NCBI GenBank assembly: GCA_963969345.1
Contig: OZ017770.1
Coordinates: 2,365,246-2,429,245, forward strand
Length of the DNA stretch: 64,000 nt
From: Turbatrix aceti
Lineage: Eukaryota > Nematoda > Chromadorea > Rhabditida > Panagrolaimidae
Reading direction: 5' to 3'
The translations under genes were made by a program, and so were the position numbers. Shown here piece by piece: positions 46,721 to 57,381 of the stretch. Under the pieces are notes generated by a model, which was not told the DNA's origin, did not search any database, and worked only from the letters and a program-made list of their open reading frames with translations. The first letter of the stretch is position 1, and each line of letters begins with the position of its first letter.

Positions 46721-47088
46721 TACGATGAGGTGTACTTTAACTTATTGTTTTTTCTGCTGAGATATGTCACTTAAATATTAACCCCGTTGCATTTCAATTT
46801 GAAATAAAATGAAATGCTGACGCGGAAGGAGCTTTGTTGTGGTCGGGGTAGATCTGCCTGCGCGGTGAGCTGCTATTCGCGACGGTCCGATGGGGAGGGA
46901 TGAGATGTGTCACGAAGGAGAGTAGTAAAGTATTGACTGTCCATCGCCGCTGTTCAGATCTGTCCAAATTGCTCGAGGCTTTCCCATCCCTTTCAAGTGT
47001 TCCTCACTCATAAGAATTAAAATTTAATGACAATAACTCGTATTGTTCTTGTCACTTACGTTCGCACCAAGTCATAGCAACCTCCCCT
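46721..47088. other. spacer HYOU1 to chitinase
   Basis: Contains AATAAA at 46803-46808 for HYOU1, 83 nt after its stop. The remaining 280 bp should hold the chitinase promoter; no TATA box is obvious. Confidence 0.55.
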
Positions 47089-49053
47089 ATGTTTACGAGT
47101 TCACAGTTATTGTTGTCATCTGTTTTGGCAGTTTTGCTGCCATCCAGTGGCTTTGCCAGCTATGATGTGCAGACCACGGAATACCTCCGACCCTGCTACT
47201 TTACCAACTGGGCGCAGTACCGAAATGGACGTGCTAAATTCATGCCTGAAGACTACATTCCCGGCCTTTGTACCCATATCTTGTTCGCTTTTGGATGGAT
47301 GAATGAGGACTTTACTGCCAAGTGAGTAATTTGAAACTGACTGGGTTTGCGAGGGGTACTGATGCTATTTAGGGCCTACGATCCAGCCGATCTCCCAAAC
47401 GACTGGGCAGGAGCCGGAATGTTTGCCCGAGTGAACAAGCTCAAACAAATGGATCCAAAACTCAAAACACTGCTCTCCTTCGGAGGATGGAGCTTTGGCA
47501 CAAGACTTTTCTCAGGCATGGCTGCTACTCCTGAGACCCGAAAACGTTTCATCGACTCTTCAATTGCTTTCCTCAGGCATCACGGCTTCGATGGCATCGA
47601 TATCGATTGGGAATACCCCACAGCTGGCGTTGACAAAGCAAACTACGTGCTTTTTATCCGAGAACTCAGACAGGCTGCCAAGGCCGAAACTGCCGTCACC
47701 GGACGACCAGAACTTTTGATCACCGCTGCCGTCGCCGCCGGTACCGCTAACATCCAGAATGGATACGACATTCCGGCTCTCGCCGAGTGAGTGACCAGGA
47801 AATCCACTTAAAAACTATTTGTTTTTGCAGGCTATTTGATTTTGTTCTTTTGATGAGTTACGACTTCCACGGAGCATGGGAACAAAAAACGGGAATGAAC
47901 AGTCCGATGTTTGCTCGTAGCAGCGATCCCGAGTGGATGAAATTATGGAGCGTTGTAAGTTGACTTTTGATTAGCCCGACAGCAAAGCCGGCGTCCGCTC
48001 AACTTTTAGACCGGCTCCGCTGGTTACTGGGCAGAGCGAGGCATGCCTAAGTCTAAAATTGTAATTGGCATCGCCACTTACGGCAGAGGCTGGACACTCA
48101 AGGACACCAACGATCGCAGCGTGGGTGCACCCGGCAATACGGCTCGGTCGACGTCCTTCATCTACGAAGCCGGCACGGCAGCATATTTTGAATTTTGTGA
48201 AATGATTGCACAGGGAGCACAGACAACGGTAGACGAGGAAACAAAGGTACCTTACCTGGTCCATGGAGACCAGTGGTTTAGCTACGATGATGTCGCGTCC
48301 ATTGAGTACAAGCTACGCTGGCTCATGAAGGAAGGCTACGGCGGCGCGTTTGTTTGGACGCTAGACTTTGATGACTTTAACGGAAAATGTTCCAACGGTA
48401 ACGGTATCCGTTACCCTCTAATTAGCACTATTGCTCGCATGCTCGGTGGCGTCGACATTTCCAAAGTTGCTCCCCCAGTGCCCCCGCCGCCAACGACGAC
48501 GCCCACGACTGCCGTGACACTCCCGGTACAAAATCTGGATCGGCTGTGCGATGGTCAAGCCGACGGATTCCAAGCCCTGCCTGATAGCTGTAGCGAGTTT
48601 TTGCTGTGCATCATGTGTAAGCACTTTTGTTACCCCGGAGGGCTATTAAAATTGTTGTTAATGTATTTTTAGACAAGGGCTTCAAGGTTTCGTGTCCGGT
48701 TAATCTGGAGTACAGCATTCGTCTTGGCTACTGCACACATGTAAGCAACACTTTGTTTTTTGATTTTTTGGTACACAATGTTTTTTGTTTTTTTTCAGAA
48801 ATCACTAGCGGACTGCAATCGCACAGAAAACATCACAAAAGCGCCCCTTCCTGTTCGCAAAACCACCGAGAGTGGTAAAAAATTTGTATGCGAAAACGAC
48901 GGCTTTTTTCCCGATCCTCAATCATGTGCAAAGTTTTACCGATGCGTAAACGGTGTCCCCTATCACTTTGACTGCCCTGTTGGACTGTATTTTTCCAAGG
49001 AAACCCTCATGTGTGATCATCCCGGTGCTACGGGATGTGAAAGCGTCATTTAA
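47089..49053 (+). CDS. secreted GH18 chitinase with two chitin-binding (peritrophin) domains
   Basis: Endochitinase that hydrolyses beta-1,4 GlcNAc polymers, in nematodes used in eggshell and pharyngeal cuticle remodelling. About 540 residues, seven exons. Signal peptide ([17 protein letters not shown]), then the GH18 barrel: [32 protein letters not shown], the intact catalytic motif [11 protein letters not shown] (DxxDxDxE), [15 protein letters not shown] and [15 protein letters not shown] Pro/Thr linker ([10 protein letters not shown]) follows. Two type-2 chitin-binding domains come next, the first from [15 protein letters not shown], the second from [20 protein letters not shown], each with the expected cysteine spacing; the first is interrupted by two introns. 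All catalytic acidic residues are present, so activity is expected. Confidence 0.96.
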
Positions 49054-49550
49054 TTACGAATGATGTCAAAAAGTTCAAAAAAATAAACTATTCATCACTC
49101 TTAAAAATACTATTTGCACAGTTGGCTGAAATTATGAAGAATATTTGATGCAACAAAAAATAAGCGTACATCATCATTTTTTTCGCAATTATTCATCGCA
49201 TACAGCATTGCATTGAGGTTTTCGGTCGGTCAAAAAACAGAATACTTCAACGTTACTTTATTGAAATCAAACCCTGTAAACATAATTTAGAAATGCTTCA
49301 ATGATACGCAGGGGGAAAAAGCATGAATTGAGTAGAGGATTTTGTTGCAGTTCAAATGAGCGTTATATACACATACAAATTGTCTTTTGTCTATCTGCAG
49401 AGCCGAGCAGTGAGACAGGCGACAATAACATTATTTTTAGCGTGAACAAACGAAAATGGGGTAAAAATAATAGGAAATGACGCGTCACAGAAATACATCG
49501 AACCAGATATAGTGATTAATAGAACATGGTTGACACAGAAAGTGAGAAGC
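49054..49550. other. convergent 3' region (chitinase / arrestin)
   Basis: Contains AATAAA at 49082-49087 for the chitinase. The remainder is AT-rich; a 99-codon reverse frame extends out of the arrestin last exon in a different frame and is a shadow. Confidence 0.55.
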
Positions 49551-51624
49551 TCAAGAAAATCCGTTTCCATTACCAGTAAATCCATTTCCGTTACCTGTAG
49601 GCGTGATTGATCTCTTCGAGTGATCACCAATCTCAGCAACGTGACCGTTATCGTTGTTACGCTGTACTCGTAGACGAGCAAAGTCTTCAAAGATCAAATC
49701 CTCCATGTTTCCTTCGGGCGGTGATTCGTCGAGTTGAACGAGGTTGATTTCATTGACATCGCTGATATCGACAAGCTTGGCTTCCCTCAGATCGCTACCC
49801 GGCTCGTGGTTTAGGGCATCGTCATCGGTCTAAAAAATATTTTTTTGTTATTGCAAATTTTAACGTTCTTCGTATTGCTTACAATTGTGTCTCTTCGCTC
49901 CGACGACGGCGATTCATCATCTTCTGGCTTGGGGTGCGTCAACGTGAATGGCAGTTCGGCAATAATTTCGCCGCTCAAAGCACTCGACATAACCAGACGA
50001 ATTTTGACTCGATAATTTACAAGAATGCCAAGAGCAGCATTACCGTTGGGAGATCTGAAGAAAAAAACCCCTTTCGTTCGCTCAATAGCAACAGCGGTTC
50101 ATGAAAGCATTTCAGGAAAAACCGACGATTAATCATACCGAGATGACTGGTTTGTCTATTCGACCAGGCACGAGAAAAACGCTTAGTCAGCCCCCCAAAA
50201 TTCACGTTTACCAAAACGTAAAAAACAAAAAAAACTGAATTTTGCCTCTATTCCCCATCTGCATGACTTTGGGCTGTTTTAATGCATTTAGCCGGCATAA
50301 AAAAACTCACTGAGCAGTTGTCGAAGCCAAATTTGTGTCTTCGTGTTTGAGTTGACCGTTGAGAGCTAATCCACGCTTGTCCTTGTTTTTGCTAAGCAAC
50401 GGACACATATGATACGTCTTGGATAGCGTTCCGCCGGGAGATACAGGAAATCCTTCGCTGTAAAAAAAGCAAGCATTGTGCAAACAAAAAAAGAAGAAAA
50501 AAATGAATGAGCAAACCTTGATTCAATCTTATCAACATCGCATGAATACGACGCCGTCGAAAATATGCATATTTCCGCCGTTTGAACAACAGATATCTTA
50601 ATCTTTTTAACACTCTTGTTGCTGTTGTTTTGAATGTGAACATTGACGGCAATAGTCTCGCCGTGATAGTACATCTGAAAAAAGCAAGCTTTGCAGTTAT
50701 AATCCGCTTTTGTCATGCATCCAAGTGCTGTTTTCTTTTTTTACCTCTTTGTCAAGCGATGCTTCCAAATGCAGCAACCCGGGACTCATGAGAAATTCTT
50801 TCGTGACATCTACCATTGGTTGTGGACCTTCGACGGCAGGTGAATACGTAAGCTTTCGAATGGCAAGCCTGACGGTGCTACTGCAAGGAAAAAAGAAATG
50901 TAGTGTGCTTTGTTTTAAATCAAGTTGTACAAGTTCAAAAATAAAACACTCACTGCTTGCGGGGGCGCTCGAGACTGTCGTTGTCCCCAGCCACAATCGT
51001 TTTGAGTTCGTAGTCAACGCCACATGGCTTTCCGGTATCGCCATGAGCTGGCTAAAGTAAACAGTATTGCAAATCGTTATTCTTGCAAAAAACCACTAAA
51101 AAAATGTCACCTGGAGTGTAACCGATGAAGCGGAAAATGGAGGAATGTCGAACCAAAATGGGAACGCGTTGTCGCCCAATTTCTTTTTCAGTCTTTCCTG
51201 AAGGTGTGTCAGTTTGCGCTGGCACGCAGGTTCAAGCGGAAAAACCTGCAAGATTCAGAAAAAGGGTTAGGAGATGACACATTGTGAAGCACCCACTTGA
51301 AAGCTCTGCTTAATCAAATCCTTGCGAAAAGTGAGACCCAGGACGTCGAGATCTTCTCTGCCATATCTGAACGCCGCGTTCAGCTGAACAACGACCTTTC
51401 TGCGTTCACGCATGAACTCATTGTCGACCAGGACCATTCCATCGATGACATCGACGTATGTTCCGCGATCGAGGAAGTCCCGTTTACCGAGATACGTCGT
51501 AATCTACAAAGGACCAATGATCCAAAAAAACAATGGGTAACAGAAAAAATCATACCTTTCCATTTGGACTCGTCTTCTTGAAGACGCGTGTGCCGGCTCC
51601 TCTTCGATTATCCGCTCTACTCAT
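49551..51624 (-). CDS. arr-1: beta-arrestin
   Basis: Cytosolic adaptor that binds phosphorylated GPCRs, stops G-protein coupling and links to clathrin. About 430 residues, about nine exons. The ATG at 51624 begins [20 protein letters not shown], then [36 protein letters not shown], and [12 protein letters not shown]. The C-domain has [38 protein letters not shown], and [20 protein letters not shown] with the gate loop/polar-core region. Near the C-terminus are NLVQLDE, matching the clathrin box LxxLD/E, and [16 protein letters not shown], matching the AP2-binding DxxFxxFxxxR motif. Both motifs mark a non-visual beta-arrestin. The tail ends with an Asn/Gly repeat (TGNGNGF twice). Complete with no broken residues seen. 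Confidence 0.96.
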
Positions 51625-53494
51625 TGATTCGGCTGTCGGACAGCGGATTTCGGATACGAAAATGGAGGGAGGATTGTTATAAGCTAAAATCAGTCAAATG
51701 TGATCAGCATTCCGAGAAGAACCCCTCTTGTCGCGTACGCGTGCGTACTGCTACACGTACGCGAATAGCAGCCAATTATCACAAAGCGAAACACATGAAT
51801 GAAGGAAGTGCTTACGAATTCGTAGTAAGATAAACAATCCAGACATTTTGCAGAAAAAACTACAATTTCAGGTTGCCAAGACAATTTGTTTAACCTAAAC
51901 AGCAACCAGCCTAACAACGTTTTTATTTTCCATGTGTTCAAGTGTTGTGACTCAATTTGATTATGCAAAAAGCAGAACGGTATGGAAACTAGATGGAGGA
52001 ATATAAAACAAGTGATATGCAAAAGCATACAAATTTATAACACGTAAGCAGGCAACGTTCGTGACAAATTAAGGTGTAAATACATGTCAAAATCAAAATA
52101 CCCATGTTCGTGCCGTCGGGAAAGAGAGCGCAATAGTTATATTACCAAAAAAAGCTCAACTATGTAACCGCAACCAAACAGGAACGGTCTTAGCACGCCC
52201 ATTTCAGACAAAATGCGGACGTTCGTCGGTGTGGAAAAGTCAGAGTGTGTATGCACTAACTGCGCGTTTTTCGAAGAGCAAGTAGGAAAAGCAACCAGCA
52301 AAAATTCTAGCTAAATCCACAGATGTAGCTACGAGCAATGAGTAAAATAGGTTGACAGGACAAAACAATGACACAAAGGCGATATTTTATTTTAGTTTAA
52401 TTCAACTATTTTTTTTATTACGCACTTACACGGGGATTGTCAGTATAGACGACCGACTTGACACTGTCCCTTGTTATAACCTATCTGGACTGGCAAGCAG
52501 TAGAACGTGTATTTCCGACTTATGTTACCGCGTTACATTGGCAAGAGTGCAAAGGGGTGTTGAAGCACGATTACACAAAAAGCGCGACCAATAATGGCGA
52601 TGATAAAAAAAATATAGGAGAACGCAATGATGGATGAGTGGCTTTTCGTCGTATCTCGTGGTTCTTACAATAGCATAACAACCAACGTGCAGGCAGAAAG
52701 CATAGATACACCTTCTTCTGAAACCGTACTCTAGAAGCAAAATTATGCTCGATGAATTGTGAGGTAATAAATGACTCGTAATTAAGGCAGAAAAAAGTGA
52801 GGATAAGGTAATAAACATTGAGTGGTAATGACTATAAGAGTCGTCAAACCCCCTGACGTTGCTGTCCGTCCTCTATCAATTCTAATTATCGCAAAAAAGC
52901 ATGAGACCCCGGCAATACACCCTATTGGTTTAATTTTTTTTTCTTAAAAATGGGTTTATAAATAACGTCAAAATTAGTGGATTGAAAAAATATATATTCG
53001 GGGCTATGCTCTCCGTGGACTGTGCTACAGCAGCAAAAAAATGAAACGACAAATACAGCAGTACGCAAAATCCTGACATATTTTTTTAGGAAAAATAGCT
53101 TTTATTTTAAATGCACCAACAATTTATGCTCGTCACAAGAAAAAGCAGCGTTGTTTAAAAAACATGGTGTGAGCTTATCAAAATATAGATACCAAATTCA
53201 TGAAAAGCAAAGAAAAAAGAATTCGTCATATGCACGGAGACTCTGCCAAACGTTAATTGCAACAAGAAAAGAAGCCGACCGACGTTGCAGTAGCTGCGAA
53301 TGCTTTACAGGCGACAAAGGGCACCAGGTGAACTTTAATTTTGAGAAAAAAAGCTAACTTAAAAAAATACGGAAGACAGAAAAGAACGTTTTACAGGGAA
53401 CAAAAACGAGTTTTAGAAGAGACGGTCTTCAATCAATTATTGCGCAGTATGGCAAAAGGCAACCACGATCATTTGACGCTCAAAACGCAGAAAG
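51625..53494. other. 1.9-kb region upstream of arrestin and bestrophin (divergent)
   Basis: Shared upstream region of two divergent genes. A GC-rich inverted repeat lies at 51732-51763. Reverse and forward frames of 80-110 codons occur near 52350-53350 but are A-rich and without splice support. Confidence 0.5.
51732..51763. repeat. short CG-rich inverted repeat upstream of arrestin
   Basis: CGCGTACG (51732-51739) and CGTACGCG (51756-51763) are perfect reverse complements about 110-140 nt upstream of the arrestin ATG. The internal bases also form GTACGCGTGCGTAC-like palindromes. A transcription-factor site is possible but no factor is named. Confidence 0.6.
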
Positions 53495-55065
53495 ATGACG
53501 GTCTCATATTCTCACAGCATCTATACCACATCGCCGTTTGCCTTTCTCAGCATTATTTTTCGATGGAAGGGAAGCGCCTGGAAGCGTGCCTATCGAGAAT
53601 ACTTTTTCTGGGTAGCTGCCTACTGTCTCCTGTTTGTTGTCGCCCGTTTTGATCCTTTTCATGAAATATATAAAAAGTTTTGTGCCTCACTTACTCTATT
53701 AGACAACTTACGTTCGTTTTGTTATAGACAAGTTATCCGCCTACTCAAGCGCTTGGACACTCACTTGGTCAACCTACCACTCACTCTTCTTCTCGGCTTT
53801 TTTGTCTCTTCTGTCATCGGGCGCTTTAATTTGTGCTTTAAGCATATAGGCAATGTCGTAGATGCCGCGCAAACGCTCGCGGCCTACGCCCCCGGCACCG
53901 CACCTGACACGGTAACGGCAAGACGTAATGTGATTAGATACCTATGCCTTGCGCAGGTGCTTTTATTACGTGATATTAGCACTAAAGTGCGTAGACGATT
54001 TCCGAACCTTGATAGCCTTGTACAAGCAGGTTTGAAAAATTTTATATAATTAATGCGTAAAATTTATTTGCCGTAACGAAAGGACGTGGTTACAGGATAT
54101 ATGCAGGAACATGAATTGGAAATATTTTTACCTCAATTGAAAAATATAGAAAAATTTTCAATACCACTAGAATGGGCATCGATACTGGTACAGAAAATGA
54201 GAAAAGATGGATTGGTAGTCAGTGATACATTTTATGCTGCCATACTCAACGTAATTTTAGCCGTCCAAAAGTATTATCATCTTTCAAGGCATATCTCATT
54301 TTCTAGGAAATAACAAAATATTACCACAATTTGCATCAGGTATTCGCTCTCGATTGCATCCCAGTGCCACTTGCTTATCCTCAAGTTGTTTTTTGCGTTG
54401 TTCGGTCATATTTACTTTTTTGTATCGTTGGCAGGCAGTACGTGGATGCTATGCCAGGCACAACCATTGTCGTGAGTTTGCAAAGAGGGTCGCTTTTTTT
54501 CTTTTTTTTTCTATTTGCAATGCTATACCATTTAAAGGCTCATGTATCCACGGTTCTCATGACATTTTTTCAAATTTTTGTCTACTTGTCTTGGATTAAA
54601 GTTGCCGAGGGCATGTTAAATCCGCTAGGAGACGACGACGATGATATTGAATGCAACACAATAATAGACAAAAACATTGCCGTTAGTGAGCATATTCATG
54701 GCAACATGAAGAAAAAGCACATCAAATGTCTTTTTTAGACAGGACTCCAGATAGTTGATCCCTATCATGCACATTACCCCGAGCAACGCAAAGACAACCT
54801 TAGCTACGTTCCATTATACTCGGAATACTGTAGTAAAGACACAAATGGCATCTACGTGGGCTCTGCGGTAACTCTGTTAGTAGTAGGCTTACCGAATGAT
54901 GTTTGAAACTGTAAATGTCACTGAATTAATGCGCATTTTTTTAGAGATGACGATGAAAATGAAAAGAAAAAAGTCAAGATGGTGGAGAGGCAGTTTTATG
55001 ACATACCTGGGCAAACAGCACCGAAGAGTGAAACAAACAGAAACATAGGTCAGCTACACCTATGA
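53495..55065 (+). CDS. divergent bestrophin (anion channel family)
   Basis: Bestrophins are pentameric Ca2+-gated anion channels of plasma or intracellular membranes. The start MTVSYSHSIYTTSPFAFLSI, with RWKGSAWKRAYREYF, is the family start. Later: LPLTLLLGFFVSSVIGRF (second helix), RRNVIRYLCLAQVLLLRDIS, STKVRRRFPNLDSLVQAG, YMQEHELEIF, DCIPVPLAYPQVV, GRQYVDAMPG, and VYLSWIKVAEGMLNPLGDDD, whose acidic run is the Ca2+ clasp. About six introns join in phase up to IVDPYHAHYPEQRKDN; the last exon (from about 54945) joins less clearly, so the C-terminal end (55048 or 55065) is uncertain. The usual RWWNQ...PWPD stretch after helix 2 is not conserved. The gate positions look like L-P-L-T-L-L-L-G-F. 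Confidence 0.86.
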
Positions 55066-55547
55066 TAATGTCTGCCTCCGTTTCCCTTCCAGCGCAGCCC
55101 CCCTCAGCGGTGCAACAAATCACGGTCTATTAAAAAAATGAAAACGTGATTTTGCTTACAAATTTTTGTTTGAACTAGACTACGTTGAATAAATTGTTAC
55201 AACTTAAATTCGACTTTTTGATAAATATTTTTTTATGCATCCAACTTGTGTGCCGGTGCCATGGAAACTTCCAAATGCACTTCTTTAACCTTGTTTTAAT
55301 TTTTCAGCACTCTTTTTTGCGCTGTTGGTATTCGACGAGACTAATAAAACGATAACACGTGGCTTCCCGTAAAGCGCAAAAGTGGTACAACATTACAATA
55401 GTGTGTGCATTACATGAAAGGCGTGGGTATAGTTTGTGGCGTGGTATACGCAACATAAACGTGTATTGATTGACGTACAGGCGGTAGGAAGAGTGTGCAA
55501 GGAAAACATTCATTTTCATTACTGACAACCTGCTTCACATTCATAGC
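55066..55547. other. spacer bestrophin to nuclear receptor
   Basis: About 480 bp with no gene seen. It ends in a TTCATAG acceptor one base before the receptor's proposed ATG. Confidence 0.45.
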
Positions 55548-57245
55548 ATGTCATCGGTAAATTATAGTACACCAATCAAGACAGAGTAGGTTTTTTTCTT
55601 AACTTAACATATTGTTATTCGTTAAACAAATGGGATACAATTTTAGATTTTTGTGTGATTCACCTTTACTCGTTCCACAGACGTCCTTCAGCGATGCTGA
55701 GAATTGTCAGGAAGTTGACGTACGGAAATCCTTAGAAAAAGCTCCCCGACAATGCGTTGTGTGCTTTGAACCGACCAAATGCTACCACTATGGTTAGTAT
55801 CTGATCGCTTAGTTTGGTCAGTTAACGTACAATAACTATTGCTTTTTTTAGACGTACCGTCATGCACAGGCTGCAAAACTTTCTTTCGAAGATCTCTAAT
55901 CACTAACCGGCACTATGAGTGTCAATACGGTGGCAATTGCGACATAAGCAATGGCGCCGAGTGCCGAAGTTGTCGCTTCAACAGGTGTCTTATGTCTGGC
56001 ATGAACGCAGCTGCAATTCAGTATCCCTCAGGCATTGATGTCAAAATTATTCTCGACCATGTGACGTCATTAAAGCGAAAGCTTATCCATGAAAACAGTC
56101 CCGTCATGTCTAAGGTTGGTTTTTGAGGGGTAGAACTTTTTTTTTCAAAGGTAAATATTGTTGTAGATGCTGCCAGCTTTTTCTCAAACAAAAGAACGTC
56201 AGACTATTGACTTCTTGCTCTACCTCGAATCCAAGCAACGTAGGCTACGTGAATCTGAGTACGATCCAAGACCCCTGTACAATCAATCCCTTCGTAGCAT
56301 GCTTTGTAAGGAAATCAATGAACTCAGTCTTTCTGATAAGTTCAATGTAAGTCGTTTTTGTGTCGTTTCTGAGCTCTGATTTATTTTTAGAAACCCCAAA
56401 CCTGGCCAATAAACATGGGAAACCTGGCGGAACAGATCAAGGAACGTGATGAAAAGAAACGCAATGGCAGTTTGACGGAACCTGTAGAAGTAAAATATTG
56501 GCTTGCGGTAGAATTCGTCTTGACAATTGAAGTCGCAAAGGTGTTGCCGGCATTTAATCTGTTGTGTCTCGAAGATAGGGTATGTTTACAATTACTCCCT
56601 TTGTCCACACAATTGATTATTATTCCATGTTTAAGGAAGCATTAATACAACACGTCGCGTGTGTTAACATGCTCATTACGAGGTCATATTACTCATACAA
56701 AGATAACCATGAAGTTATCAGTTTCCCGAACGGTGTAAAGCCTATCGTACTGCAGAACATTCTTGGTCGACAGTGAGTTTGCTTAAAACAAAGATCACAC
56801 CCCAAGACAATGAATTATCTTTCAGATCATCTGTTTCGGAAATGAAAAAAGTTGTTCACGTGAGAACAGTTGAAACCATCCGGCGCATTGCAATGGATCC
56901 CGAGCACTTTGTCCTACTCAAAGCGATCGTATATTGTCATCCAGGTAAAATTATAGCGAAATTTGTTTACAAAAAATGCAATCTATATTTACAGCAATCG
57001 AAGGATTAACCGACGAAGGACAGAAAATTCTGGCAGAATATCACGAATACTACTCCAAAGTTTTACTACATCATGTGCAAAATGAATGCGGTGAAGTCGA
57101 GGGAGCGACAAAATTTTCTGAGATAATCTGTCTCATCGAAACGTATTTCCACTTTGCTGAGAAATCCAAGCTAATCCACTTGATGTGCGCTATGGAAAGA
57201 CCTTCTGAATTTAGCTCTGTACTTGTTGATCAATGCATGCAGTAG
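55548..57245 (+). CDS. nuclear hormone receptor, nematode-type
   Basis: Ligand-regulated transcription factor. The proposed first exon is only three codons (ATG 55548 to 55556), then a 124-nt intron and TSFSDAENCQEVDVRKSLEK. The DNA-binding domain has finger 1 CVVCFEPTKCYHYDVPSCTGC, with P-box CTGCKTFFRR in place of the usual CEGCKGFF, and finger 2 CQYGGNCDISNGAECRSCRF with RCLMSGM. This P-box class is seen in the expanded nematode receptors. After a hinge, the ligand-binding domain includes AVEFVLTIEVAKVLPAFNLL (helix 3 to 5 region) and ends VLVDQCMQ. Seven to eight exons, phases agree. The ligand is unknown. Confidence 0.87.
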
Positions 57246-57381
57246 AGTAAACCGTTATGTATGTATTATGCAAAACACTTTATCTTCATCGACTTGTAAT
57301 ACAAAACACAACTTCCGGGATTTTAGGAAAACATCTGCATATATAAGTATATTCTCTCTACAAAAAAAATCTGGAACCTTA

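Noticed and set aside
53022..53490. A-rich open frames upstream of bestrophin
   Set aside because: Lys/Asn-rich composition follows the DNA, and bestrophin has its own well-supported family start at 53495.
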